From contig CAYTTC010000074.1 of the NCBI GenBank assembly GCA_964440525.1, positions 1 to 16,450 of the forward strand: DNA of 16,450 bases. The letters run 5' to 3'. The notes under the pieces were generated by a model. That model was not told the origin of the DNA and did no database searches. It was given only the letters and a program-made list of their open reading frames with translations. Below are positions 7,501-15,598 of this stretch, one piece after another. Source of the stretch: DASWJZ01 sp964440525 (GTDB lineage: Bacteria > Pseudomonadota > Alphaproteobacteria > Rhizobiales > Afifellaceae). The position numbers and the translations under genes were made by a program. Within the stretch, counting starts at the first letter, position 1. Every line of letters starts with the position of its first letter.

Positions 7501-10500
7501 TTCTGCAGATCGGAAAACGCTTCCGGGGGGAGCGCGAGTTGCTGGGCCTCGCGTCCGGCATCGGCAGATGCGTCGGCAAGCACCCAGTCGAGAGTGGCGA
7601 GGGTCGTGTAGCGCTCAGCCGTTTCGAGTACCGACGCGCGCGATCCGGCTGCTATGGTCAGAAAGGCGACTTGCCGTTGTTCCTGCGGTGCGAGATCGAG
7701 GCCGAGCTGCAACGCCATCACTGGATCGAGCGTCCATCCCGTCGTCCCCGTGAGCCCCTCGACGACGCCGTGCGGTCGCCGGACGCTCCCGTTCCGCCCA
7801 AGGAAAAGCCGTCGATCCGTCTCGAATCCCGTCGTGATCGGCCGATCGTCGGACACGATGTAGTGGAGGAGAACGGGAGAAGAATCGCCCGGTTCGCGAG
7901 GTCGCCGCGTGAACAGAAGTCCGTGCAGATCGGGCACGTGCTCGCTTCCAACAAAGAGCTTGCTGAACGCAGGGTGACGCTCATCCTGAAGCGGCGGCGC
8001 CAGCACGAGTTCGGCATAGCTCGTCAGCTGCAGGCGACGTGGCCGATCGCTCTCGTTGATGACGGTAACCCGGCGAATCTCGATGTCGTCGCCCGGTGCA
8101 ACGCCCACCTCCAAGCGAGTGGCGATGCCATTGTCCTGGCGGTTGAATTCGGCCAAGTGCGGATGAAACACGACATGGGCGCTCTCTGGTGTGACGCCGG
8201 TCGGCTGGTGCGCCACGGACCAAACAGTTCCGCTCTCCACATCGCGCGCATAGATCCAGAGCCCGTGACAGTCACGGGTTGCGTCGGGCAGCCAACGGGT
8301 AAGCGCGAAGTCTCGCCAAAAAAGGGCGCCACCGCCACCGGCCGAGATCCATGTGGCCACGCGACCATTGCCGAGTGCATGCACCTGTGGGAAGTTCAGG
8401 TTCGTTGATGGCACCCAGGCATAAGGGACGGCCGTAGTCGCCTTGCGGGAAGACGGCTCCTCTTTCGACTCTGCGCGAAGGCTTTCCGGGGAAACCTCCC
8501 ATGGGACGCGCTCCTGCAGCAACAGCTCCATCGTGTGCATCCGCCGGTCTGCGTGGAACCGGCGCACAAGAGCATTGTTGGTCAGCGCGTTGCCGATAGC
8601 GGCGAGGATCATCCCCTGGTGGTGGGCCATGTAGGTGCGAACGGGCGAATAACGACTGCCTTCCGGGACGCGCTGCGGCGTGAAGTCGGCGGCTTCGATG
8701 AAGCCATATTGGCCGACCAGCCCCAGGCGTTCGAGCTCGCGCAAGTGCCGCGTTGCCAGCTGCGGCCGCACAGCTAAAGCCAGGGCGGTCGCATAGGGCG
8801 TCACGACAAGATCGCGCGTCAGCTCGCGCTTGAGCCCGAGGTTCGGAACTCCGAACGCCCGATAGTGATAGCGCTGATCCGGATCACGCGACGCGAACGC
8901 CGACTCGGAAATTCCCCAGGGGATGCCTTGACTGACCGCGTAACGGCGTTGGGCATCGACCGCCGTGCGTTCGCTTTCGCCGAGGAGCGTGCCCGGGATG
9001 CTCCGGAGCAAGAGCGCCGGCATCAGGTACTCGAACATCGATCCGTTCCAGGAAACCAGAGACAGTCCGCCGGCAAGGCGCGCCAACGGCCGTCCCAGGA
9101 AAGACCAATGCTCGTAGGGCACGTCACGCTTTGCGATCGCGAAGTAACTCGCCAGCCGCGCTTCTGTCGCGAGAAGGTCGTAGTGGTTTGAATCGATGTG
9201 ATGGGAGCTGGCGTTGTAGCCGATATGGAACAGCCGCTGTTCCCGATCGAAGAGGAATCGGAAGTCCATCTCGAATGCTAACGATTCTGATCTGGTCGCG
9301 ATATCGCTCATAGCCTCGCGCAATTCGTTCCAACGTTGCGCGCCCGCTGTGATCGCGGCCTTGAGATCGGCAATCCAGCGCGCGGTTTCAGAATCGTGAT
9401 TTTCGGTAGGGGCCGCCTCACCCATCAGCGCGAGGGCTCGGCCAAACGCGTGATCTCGCGCCAGCGGCATGGCGGGGCTAAGGATCTCGCCGACTTGCCG
9501 GGCGAGTCCGCTACAACTCGCCGGGGGTATCTCCAGCAAAGAGAGCCAGGGCAACAGGGACTCGATATCTCGTCGCATCGCCATGACGTGATGATGCACG
9601 CGTTCGAGCCAGGCTTGGACCTCGTGCAAGTCTTGCGGCCGCGGCGCCTTCGAGCCAGCGACGACCTCGGCAACAGCGCTCTCAAGTGCCGGAAGCTCGC
9701 ATTCACAGAGCTTAATGACGGCAGTTCGCCAGCTCTTCGGATTGTCGCGTGCCTGGTTGACCTGCTCGGCGAAGACGACCATTCGTCCGAGAGCCTCGGT
9801 CGCACTACCGTCCGCGATTTTCTCGATGCTCTCTTTCAGCAATTCGAGCGTGTCGCTCAGACCATCCCACAGCGCCGCCCGCAAAGGCGTTTCCAGCGTC
9901 GTTTCCGCGCACCCTTCCTTCAGGGCGATAAGACAGACTGCAAGGTTTCCGCTATCGACGGTCGAGACATAGCGAGGCTCGAGCACAGTGAGCAGCTTGG
10001 TATCGTACCAGTTGAAGAAGTGCCCTTGGTAACGCTCGAGCCGAGCCAGAATGTCCAAGCCATGCCGGACACGCGTTGAAAAGTCGATCAGGCTCACGAA
10101 GCCGAGGTCCCAGGCCGCGAGGGAGGAAAGGAACATCATCCCGACATTCGTCGGCGAGGTGCGGTGAGCGATCTCTTTGTGCGGGTCCTCCTGAAAATTA
10201 TCGGGCGGAAGCCAGTTTTCTTCAGGGCCGACAAATGTCTCGAAGTACAGCCAGGTGCGTCGCGCCTGACGGCGAAGAAACTTGCGATCCATGGAGTCGA
10301 GGCGTTCGACCGGAACGCGTCGCGGTCGACTGATGAAGGCCGCAATCTCAGGCGCCGCCACCCAGACCGCCAGTAACAAGCCTGCTGGCACGAGCGCGGC
10401 CGGCCGGACAAGCCAGATTGCGGCCGCCAGTGTGATCGACAAGAGCGGAGCAAGCCACATATGTCGCCAGAAATCGGCGCGTGAATTTCGGACGGCGAAA

Positions 10501-13013
10501 TAGGTGGCCATGTCGCTCGCCGAGACCCACTTGAGCAAATGTCGGCGCGTGACCGCGAGCCGCCAAAGCGTCCGCAAGATCGCGTCGCAGGCAACCACGC
10601 TGTCGTTGGCCAGGAAAACAACCGAGAAGAGCCAGGGACCCGCCTGGTTGCGCAGCCGATGTAACGCTCCTTGAACGGCTCCCCGTCGTCGGCCCTTGCC
10701 CATGCCGGTCACGAGATCGGTGAAGAGGTGGCCGCCCAGCGCCGCGACGGTGAGCCCCGTCCACACCCACGATCTTCCTGGCAGGACGAGCCAGGCAACG
10801 GCGGCAAACATGATCAGCCCCGGCGGAATCAGGCTGCGCCGCAGGTTGTCGACAATCTTCCAGCGATCCAGGCCAGACAACTGGTTCGGACGCAGCTCGC
10901 CACTCCGGTGCCGCACGAGCCGAGCCAGCCACGGCAGGAGTTGCCAGTCGCCGCGGAGCCAGCGATGCCAACGACGGGCGTATTCCAAATAGCCGGTGGG
11001 GAAGGTCTCATAGAGCACGATATCGCTGGCGAGACCCGTGCGTCCGTGAACTCCTTCAAACAAATCGTGGCTCAACAGGGCGTTCTCAGGTACCTGCGCG
11101 CAACAGGTCCGCCGGAACGAGACCACATCGTAGATGCCCTTCCCGGCATAGATGCCCGTGCCGAAGAGGTCCTGGTAGATGTTCGAGACGGCGCGGGAAT
11201 AGATGTCGATCGCGGTATCGCCGGCATAAAGTCGGGTGAAAAGCGAACGGTTGTCGCTTTCCGGCGCGATCTCGAGGCGTGGCTGGATGATCGTATAGCC
11301 GCGCATAACGCGGCCCGTTCTTGGGTCGAATTCCGCGCGGTTGAGCGGGTGTGCAAGCGCACCGACGAGCCTGGATACCGATCCGGGCGGCAGCGTCGTG
11401 TCGGCATCGACCGTCACGACGAATCGAATCCTGCTGAGCGCGTCCGGATCACCTTCGACTGTTGAGAAGGCCGACGCATCGCCGCTTACTACGAAATCAT
11501 TGAACTGCTCGAGCTTGCCGCGCTTGCGCTCCCAGCCCATCCAGACGCCTTCGCAGGCATTGTAGCAACGCGACCTGTGCAGCAGGTGGAACGGTTCGTT
11601 TCCGTCTCTTTCGTAACGTTCATTCAGTCGCTGCACGCCGTTGGCCAGGGCTGTCACGAGGGCATCGTCTTCAGGCGTCCGCTCGGCGGAAGCATCGGGG
11701 TAGTCGCTGAGCAGCACGAACTGCAGCGATGGATCCGGATTTGCCAGCCGATGCGCCTCCAGACGATCGATCAATTTCCGGACGTCATCCGCTTTGCCGA
11801 CGAGAACCGGGACGACTGCGGCAGTCGCGTACTCCGGTGGAATACCATCTTCGAAGTCCAGCTTTGGCAGAAGCCGGGGCGGAACGATGAGCGCTATGAT
11901 CCAATGGACGACCGTCACGCCGAGCACCGAGGCGGGAACCGCGGCGACCACAATCCCCAGAAGCCAGACCGGCAGGCTCGCGCCGGCGGACGCGAGGTAG
12001 AACGCGGGGAGCAGAAGCGCGCCGACGCTCGCCACTGCCAGCGCGACGGCGTAGACAGCCGGGGCGTGCCCCGATAGCCAGCGGTTCCAGACGATGCGGG
12101 CAGGTGGGCGGCAGCCGAACTCGGATTCCAGCTCCTCGCGGCCCTCCGCGACCAGCCAATGACCGATCAAATCTCGTGGTTCGCCCTCTAATCTTGCGCG
12201 AGCCTTTGCGATCACATCCGAAGCTATGTCCGGCTCGCTTCGTCTCGAACTGCGAGCCAGTTCCTCGATCGACTTCCGGTATCGATCGCGGGTGGCGAAG
12301 TCCATTTGTGGATAGAAGCCCGCGGGATCAGTCCGCAGGATCGCTTCCACTCGGCTGGTCTGGTCAAAGAAATCCTTCCACGGAATAGAGGACAATACGG
12401 CCAGATTGGCGATCGAGCGGGCGACGCACTCGGTATCCTCGAGGACGGCGGGCGCGGCAGCCCACGGCGACAATTTGAACGGCGGCTTCAACTCGGGAAT
12501 GAGCCGGGCGAATGCGGCGACGAGCGTTTCCAGGCACACCAGGCGAAGCATCGTCGGAAACGCCCACAACTCGGCGATCGTGAGAGGCGCGCGCTCCTGG
12601 TATGCCTGAATGAAACGAACCGCTCCCGCGAGAGACAGCTGGAGATACGAGGAACGGAGAAGGCCGTGGGCCAAAGCGAAGGCACGTGGCAATCCTGCTT
12701 CCTCGGGACCCGCTAGCGCTGGCAGACGCCGATAGAACGCCGACGGCAAGTCCGCAGCGACGTGGCGCAGAGTCCGCTCAATTTGGTGATCATTATCCAG
12801 CAACCATTCTGCTGCTTTGGATGCATTCGAAGGCGCATCGGCACAGGCTAAGCGTGCGTGCTCTAGCCAGATTCGTACTGCACCGATATGGACCCATACG
12901 GCTACCGGTAGAGGCGCCTGCGTTGTGACCCTATGGCGCTCGCCGAGCTCGCTCGCCGCCGCTTCAAGCGGACCTCGATGGACATTCGGTGTCGGCGCGT
13001 CATCATTGGGCAT
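4542..13013 (-). CDS. ndvB: cyclic beta-glucan synthase, NdvB/ChvB/Cgs type (GT84 - cyclisation domain - GH94)
   Basis: A 2823-residue inner-membrane enzyme, about the length of Sinorhizobium NdvB, that builds cyclic beta-1,2-glucan from UDP-glucose for the periplasm. Residues 60-175 are the conserved helical N-terminal region. Helices lie near 318-342, 348-376, 729-768 and 852-893. The GT84 transferase is at about 395-700, with VDADT (535-539), SHDLFEG (648-654) and RRWHRWLRGDWQ (680-691). A glycoamylase-like cyclisation domain (PF10091/GH189 type) spans about 1260-1490 with HHIDSNHYDLLATEAR and YMAHHQGM. Two beta-sandwich repeats start near 1540 and 2018. The GH94 phosphorylase-like domain, which trims chain length, follows from about 2320, with GFRDQLQD (2362-2369), SGDWNDGMN (2494-2502, general acid region) and IRENGGQYTHAA. 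All motifs are present. The ATG at 13013 has no clear ribosome site and overlaps the usp stop by 11 bases, so coupling is likely. The exact linkage made (beta-1,2) is inferred. Confidence 0.95.
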   Translation of the reverse strand: MPNDDAPTPNVHRGPLEAAASELGERHRVTTQAPLPVAVWVHIGAVRIWLEHARLACADAPSNASKAAEWLLDNDHQIERTLRHVAADLPSAFYRRLPALAGPEEAGLPRAFALAHGLLRSSYLQLSLAGAVRFIQAYQERAPLTIAELWAFPTMLRLVCLETLVAAFARLIPELKPPFKLSPWAAAPAVLEDTECVARSIANLAVLSSIPWKDFFDQTSRVEAILRTDPAGFYPQMDFATRDRYRKSIEELARSSRRSEPDIASDVIAKARARLEGEPRDLIGHWLVAEGREELESEFGCRPPARIVWNRWLSGHAPAVYAVALAVASVGALLLPAFYLASAGASLPVWLLGIVVAAVPASVLGVTVVHWIIALIVPPRLLPKLDFEDGIPPEYATAAVVPVLVGKADDVRKLIDRLEAHRLANPDPSLQFVLLSDYPDASAERTPEDDALVTALANGVQRLNERYERDGNEPFHLLHRSRCYNACEGVWMGWERKRGKLEQFNDFVVSGDASAFSTVEGDPDALSRIRFVVTVDADTTLPPGSVSRLVGALAHPLNRAEFDPRTGRVMRGYTIIQPRLEIAPESDNRSLFTRLYAGDTAIDIYSRAVSNIYQDLFGTGIYAGKGIYDVVSFRRTCCAQVPENALLSHDLFEGVHGRTGLASDIVLYETFPTGYLEYARRWHRWLRGDWQLLPWLARLVRHRSGELRPNQLSGLDRWKIVDNLRRSLIPPGLIMFAAVAWLVLPGRSWVWTGLTVAALGGHLFTDLVTGMGKGRRRGAVQGALHRLRNQAGPWLFSVVFLANDSVVACDAILRTLWRLAVTRRHLLKWVSASDMATYFAVRNSRADFWRHMWLAPLLSITLAAAIWLVRPAALVPAGLLLAVWVAAPEIAAFISRPRRVPVERLDSMDRKFLRRQARRTWLYFETFVGPEENWLPPDNFQEDPHKEIAHRTSPTNVGMMFLSSLAAWDLGFVSLIDFSTRVRHGLDILARLERYQGHFFNWYDTKLLTVLEPRYVSTVDSGNLAVCLIALKEGCAETTLETPLRAALWDGLSDTLELLKESIEKIADGSATEALGRMVVFAEQVNQARDNPKSWRTAVIKLCECELPALESAVAEVVAGSKAPRPQDLHEVQAWLERVHHHVMAMRRDIESLLPWLSLLEIPPASCSGLARQVGEILSPAMPLARDHAFGRALALMGEAAPTENHDSETARWIADLKAAITAGAQRWNELREAMSDIATRSESLAFEMDFRFLFDREQRLFHIGYNASSHHIDSNHYDLLATEARLASYFAIAKRDVPYEHWSFLGRPLARLAGGLSLVSWNGSMFEYLMPALLLRSIPGTLLGESERTAVDAQRRYAVSQGIPWGISESAFASRDPDQRYHYRAFGVPNLGLKRELTRDLVVTPYATALALAVRPQLATRHLRELERLGLVGQYGFIEAADFTPQRVPEGSRYSPVRTYMAHHQGMILAAIGNALTNNALVRRFHADRRMHTMELLLQERVPWEVSPESLRAESKEEPSSRKATTAVPYAWVPSTNLNFPQVHALGNGRVATWISAGGGGALFWRDFALTRWLPDATRDCHGLWIYARDVESGTVWSVAHQPTGVTPESAHVVFHPHLAEFNRQDNGIATRLEVGVAPGDDIEIRRVTVINESDRPRRLQLTSYAELVLAPPLQDERHPAFSKLFVGSEHVPDLHGLLFTRRPREPGDSSPVLLHYIVSDDRPITTGFETDRRLFLGRNGSVRRPHGVVEGLTGTTGWTLDPVMALQLGLDLAPQEQRQVAFLTIAAGSRASVLETAERYTTLATLDWVLADASADAGREAQQLALPPEAFSDLQKLASLLLYPHPALRADPAIIAENRLGQPRLWGLGLSGDYPMLLVRVGNPRETQLLRLLIRAHLYWRRRGIYVDLVVLRTGASSYEEPMRDRIATLLQDANAQALLGRKGGIHLLFADQIGENEARLLQAVARVVLDEARGPLALQLAGIAEPQRALPRFEPTGATLQNEATSLLPRPTDLQFDNGFGGFSGDGREYVIHLEPGMSTPSPWSNVLANDAFGCIVTEAGGGFTWAVNSGENRLTPWTNDPIADPPGEGLYLRDEESAEFWTPTPQPVGADAACQIRHGAGYTTWHSRSHGLEQELLVFVPPDDPVKVLRLQLRNMLPHARRITATYYAEWLLGALRSISKPFVVCEFEADWRALLARNPWNPDFAERVAFLTSNLPPHDFTTDRQEFIGFEGDLREPAALRRWGLGRGIRPGADACAAFQVHLDIGPQDTAEVVFVLGQGRDRAHAEELVRRWQQPDRVEHTFKELNEHWDKQLGAVRVHTPDPAFDLMTNRWLPYQTMASRILARAGFYQAGGAVGFRDQLQDVLAILWSDPARTRAHILACAARQFEEGDVLHWWHPPNDRGVRTRCSDDLMWLVYATVRYIEATGDESILREEIAFLHAPPLSHEEQNRYARFDVTPDRRSLLEHCERALEHGVTRGMHGLPLIGSGDWNDGMNRVGRNGRGESAWLAWFAIVTMEGFANLCSRLDRNELTERWTLRARELRNAVDETTWDGGWYLRAYDDDGRPWGSASNDECRIDSIAQSWAVLARTDKPERVQMALTSATRELIRDEDGLIRLLWPPFDQTPRDPGYIKAYPPGIRENGGQYTHAAAWLGWAFAELGDGDQARRVFDIINPIHHSSNREDAERYLVEPYVIAADIGSVPPHVGRGGWTWYTGSAAWTWRLGVERILGLRMQGGCIVIDPCLPKDWGSFEAEVRGPAGTLLIRVDDPDRLGSGDAEVTVDGLPPEQANVVFPSDGSTRHIHVRLRPRPAPVSA

Positions 13014-14052
13014 GAGTTGGAAGCCGCAGAGACGTGTGATGGGCTGTCGGCGCTTCGCGCTGTGCCAAGTGCGTTGGATGACGACGAACGATCAGCAATG
13101 GGACGGTAGCATGCGCGATCAGATGGGCTGCAACGCTGCCGAACGGGACGTCCGAGCGCCGTGAGCGTCCATGCGCTGCTACCAAGACAAGGTCGGGCGC
13201 CTCTTCGGCAATGGCTCGGGTGAGGCCGGTGCGTGCGTCCGCGCCTTGCAAGAGCAGCGTTCGAATCGAAAGGCCACCGTTCACGCGTGCGCGGATCTGG
13301 TCGAGGTACTCGTGGCCAACCCGTTCATTGCGTTGAACGAGCCGTTTACGCAATTCCACAGCTTCGTTTTCAAGTGGGCCGACTTCGGTCAACTCCGGAA
13401 TAGGAACGACATGGACGAGAAGGAGTTCCGCGCGCTCCGCCCTGGCCAGACGGATCGCCAGCGGGAGGACGCTCTCGGCATGCGGCGACCCGTCCAATGG
13501 CACGAGGAGCCGATGGTAATGGACCGGGTCGGCAGTTGCGTAGGTGGACGGAATGAGCAGAAGCGACCCTTCGACGCGATCCACTAGTTTTTGTGCTGTG
13601 CTCCCCAAGCCCCACTCCGTCACACCGCTGTCGCCGTGCGTGCACAGCGCCGTCAATTCCACATCGTGATTGCGGACCCAGAGAGTGATCTGTTCGGCGG
13701 CTCCGCCTTCCATCACCTCTGCTTCAATGTGCTCGCTTTCTCGTCGGCGTCCCTCAGCCAATCTCTCAACGTTATTCTTCGCCTCGCGCAGACGAATATC
13801 CCATTCGACCGGATCCACCGGAACAGTGTGCACAGGCGTCGCCTCAAGAACCCGAAGGAATGTAACTGGAGATCCCAGCGCTGCGGCAACGGTCAGAGCG
13901 TGTGGAACGACCTTCTCGGCGAATCCCGACGCATCCAAACACGCCGCAACGCGGCGAAACCCTTTCGGGCTATCCAGCACCTCTCCGGTCGTTTTGACAG
14001 AATCAGCATCGTTGTCCGCAGCAGACGGCGGGGCCTCAATTGGAACCGGCAT
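13003..14052 (-). CDS. tandem-domain universal stress protein
   Basis: A 349-residue cytoplasmic protein with two UspA domains, at about 32-168 and 180-324. Domain 1 starts FRRVAACLDASGFAEKVVPHAL and carries the nucleotide loop CTHG-x9-GS (137-151). Domain 2 starts YHRLLVPLDGSPHAESVLPLAIRLA and carries AAHG-x9-GS (292-306). Both resemble the ATP-binding G-x2-G-x9-G(S/T) form with the first glycine replaced, so nucleotide binding is plausible but weaker than in MJ0577-type proteins. The N-terminus (1-30) and the tail (325-349) are low-complexity and polar. GGGAGGT lies 6 bases before the ATG at 14052, a strong site. The gene is first in a unit with ndvB, overlapping its start by 11 bases, and is read away from the FNR/FixK-like box at 14194-14207. 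A role in low-oxygen or starvation survival is inferred from family and context. Confidence 0.9.
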   Translation of the reverse strand: MPVPIEAPPSAADNDADSVKTTGEVLDSPKGFRRVAACLDASGFAEKVVPHALTVAAALGSPVTFLRVLEATPVHTVPVDPVEWDIRLREAKNNVERLAEGRRRESEHIEAEVMEGGAAEQITLWVRNHDVELTALCTHGDSGVTEWGLGSTAQKLVDRVEGSLLLIPSTYATADPVHYHRLLVPLDGSPHAESVLPLAIRLARAERAELLLVHVVPIPELTEVGPLENEAVELRKRLVQRNERVGHEYLDQIRARVNGGLSIRTLLLQGADARTGLTRAIAEEAPDLVLVAAHGRSRRSDVPFGSVAAHLIAHATVPLLIVRRHPTHLAQREAPTAHHTSLRLPTHAQ

Positions 14053-14312
14053 GGGCTACCTCCCGGCGTTCGACTGGAGGTCGAACGAGTTCTCGGATGT
14101 TCGGGGCCGCTAAATCGTGGCGTCTGCCGCGCTTCAGGATCGCCCTTTGTGTCGACCACAATGAATCTATTGCGCCAAGGCTACGGCGATTCTTTGATCT
14201 CGATCACATCGCCGCTGCGACCGCCGTGTAAGATGGCGACGAAAGGTCCTAGACGACTATGGGCTTTGAGGGTCAGGCTCGACCGTATTGGCGAAACTCG
14301 GGAAGCTTCACG
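14053..14312. promoter_or_regulatory. divergent promoter region between usp-ndvB and the PPOX gene
   Basis: A 260-base non-coding region drives genes in both directions. It contains the FNR/FixK-like box at 14194-14207, roughly midway. I could not place -35/-10 elements with confidence on either strand. If the PPOX protein starts at 14259 instead of 14313, the region is 206 bases. Confidence 0.5.
14194..14207. promoter_or_regulatory. FNR/FixK-like box in the divergent promoter
   Basis: TTGAT-CTCG-ATCAC matches TTGAT-N4-ATCAA at 9 of 10 half-site positions. It is 142 bases from the usp start at 14052 and 106 bases from the preferred PPOX start at 14313, so it could serve one or both genes as an FNR/FixK site centred near -41. 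Together with the box at 520-533, it suggests shared oxygen-responsive control. Binding is inferred. Confidence 0.55.
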
Positions 14313-14765
14313 ATGGTCATCCGAGAATTGACGAGGCAGGAAAGTCTGGACCTGCTGACCCGCATCCATCTCGGGCGGCTCGCGTGCGCGAGAGCGAACC
14401 AGCCATATGTGGTTCCCATAAGCTTCGCCTATCACTATAATAGTCTGTATTGCGCCACGACGATTGGTCAAAAGATCGAATGGATGCGTGAAAACCCGCT
14501 GGTTGCCGTTGAAGTTGATGAGATTTTCAGCGCCCAACAATGGGAGAGCGTCATCGTCTCCGGTCGGTACGAGGAGTTTTCTGATACGCCGGAGACGCGG
14601 GACTTGCGCCAACTGGCTTGGGGGCTTCTCCAGGAAACAAATAAACTCTGGTGGGAGCCAGGCTACGTAAAGACCATACTCGGCGACGCGGAACGCCCGC
14701 TGGCGCCCCTCTATTTTCGCATTCACATCGGCCGGATTACAGGCCACCGTGCCACCAAAGAATAG
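14313..14765 (+). CDS. pyridoxamine 5'-phosphate oxidase family protein (NimA-like flavin-binding)
   Basis: A 150-residue split-barrel flavin-binding protein of the Pyridox_ox_2/NimA type. Seen: the family start (IRELTRQESLDLLTRIHLGRLACA), the strand YVVPISFAYHYNSLYCATTIGQKIEWMRENPLVAVEVDEI, the strand pair WESVIVSGRYEEF, and the C-terminal PLYFRIHIGRITGHRA. Members bind FMN or related cofactors and may reduce small substrates; the true substrate is unknown, and it is not the PdxH enzyme of vitamin B6 synthesis. The frame is open from an ATG at 14259, but family homology begins at the ATG at 14313, which has GGGAAG 7 bases upstream, so I prefer that one; 14259 would add 18 residues. It is divergent from usp-ndvB across the FNR/FixK-like box. 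Such proteins commonly accompany usp genes in low-oxygen clusters. Confidence 0.8.
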   Translation: MVIRELTRQESLDLLTRIHLGRLACARANQPYVVPISFAYHYNSLYCATTIGQKIEWMRENPLVAVEVDEIFSAQQWESVIVSGRYEEFSDTPETRDLRQLAWGLLQETNKLWWEPGYVKTILGDAERPLAPLYFRIHIGRITGHRATKE

Positions 14766-14854
14766 GCTCCGGCGATGTTCTCACTTGCTGCGGCGTCATT
14801 AGCGCGCCCGAGGTGCTACAGCAATCCGCGCACGCTTTGGCTCGTGAGGCTCGA

Positions 14855-15598
14855 ATGACGGACTTTCCCGCGCTTCGTCATGCCATGGTGGCGAGCCAGA
14901 TCGGCGCCCGCGGGGTTCGTTCGGAACTGGTTCTCGACGCCATGCGGGCCTCCCTCGCGAAGCGTTTCTGCCGGAACGGCTTCGCGAATTTGCATATGAG
15001 GACACTCCGCTCCCGATCGACGCGGACCAGACAATCTCCCAGCCCTACATCGTCGCCTTCATGACCGATGCGCTTGCGTTGCAGGGCGGCGAAAAGGTAC
15101 TCGAGATCGGCGCGGGCTCGGGCTACGCGGCGGCCGTGGTCTCCAGGATCGCTGGGGAAGTCTACACGGTGGAGCGGATTGGACAGCTTGCCGAAAAGGC
15201 GGCTTCGGTTCTCTCCGACCTCGGATACGCGAATGTGCATGTGCTGCACGCCGACGGCACGCTCGGTTGGCTGGAGAACGCTCCCTACGATGCGATCATC
15301 GTCGCCGCAGGCGGACCGGATGTGCCGAAATCCCTCAAGCAGCAGCTGAAGATCGGCGGCCACCTGGTCATCCCTGTCGGCACCGATCCGCGAGCCCAGG
15401 AGCTTGTCCGCGTCACGCGACTATCGGAGAGCAACTACCGGACGGAAGACATCGCCGATGTGCGTTTTGTTCCGCTCGTCGGGGAAGAGGGGTGGAGCCC
15501 GGAAGCCGAGCTACCGGCGCCCTTGCGGCAAAGCAGGCAGCGGCCGGATGGCAGCCTGTCCGAGAGTGTTGTGGCCAGCGCCGAGCCATTCTCGTCGA
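14855..15598 (+). pseudogene. protein-L-isoaspartate O-methyltransferase domain, frameshifted (N-terminal part of a fusion)
   Basis: PCMT repairs isoaspartyl residues in aged proteins using S-adenosylmethionine. The first 32 codons from the ATG at 14855 (GAGG 6 bases upstream) give the normal start MTDFPALRHAMVASQIGARGVRSELVLDAMRA. The family sequence then continues in a different frame: EAFLPERLREFAYEDTPLPIDADQTISQPYIVAFM, motif I VLEIGAGSGYAAAVVSRIA, and GGHLVIPVG. One base appears lost near 14950-14951 (GCC-TCC where GCC-GTC-CC is expected). Restarting at the ATG at 15061 would yield a 240-residue protein (to 15783) that keeps the SAM loop but lacks the N-terminal substrate region, so activity is doubtful. 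In the frame of 15061 it runs straight into an erythromycin-esterase segment, showing one ancestral fusion gene. A sequencing error at 14950 is possible. Confidence 0.78.
14950..14951 (+). other. frameshift in PCMT domain
   Basis: Codons up to GCC (14948-14950) give DAMRA. The bases CCTCGCGAAGCGTTTCTG that follow encode the family sequence PREAFL only in the next frame. The simplest event is the loss of one G between 14950 and 14951. Confidence 0.7.

Noticed and set aside
7539..8408. 289-codon open frame on the plus strand, antisense to the glucan synthase gene
   Set aside because: It lies fully inside the conserved ndvB coding region, has no family motif, and is explained by high GC content suppressing stop codons on the opposite strand.
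10671..11465. 264-codon open frame on the plus strand, antisense to the GT84 domain
   Set aside because: Same reason: a shadow of conserved coding sequence with no motif or ribosome site.
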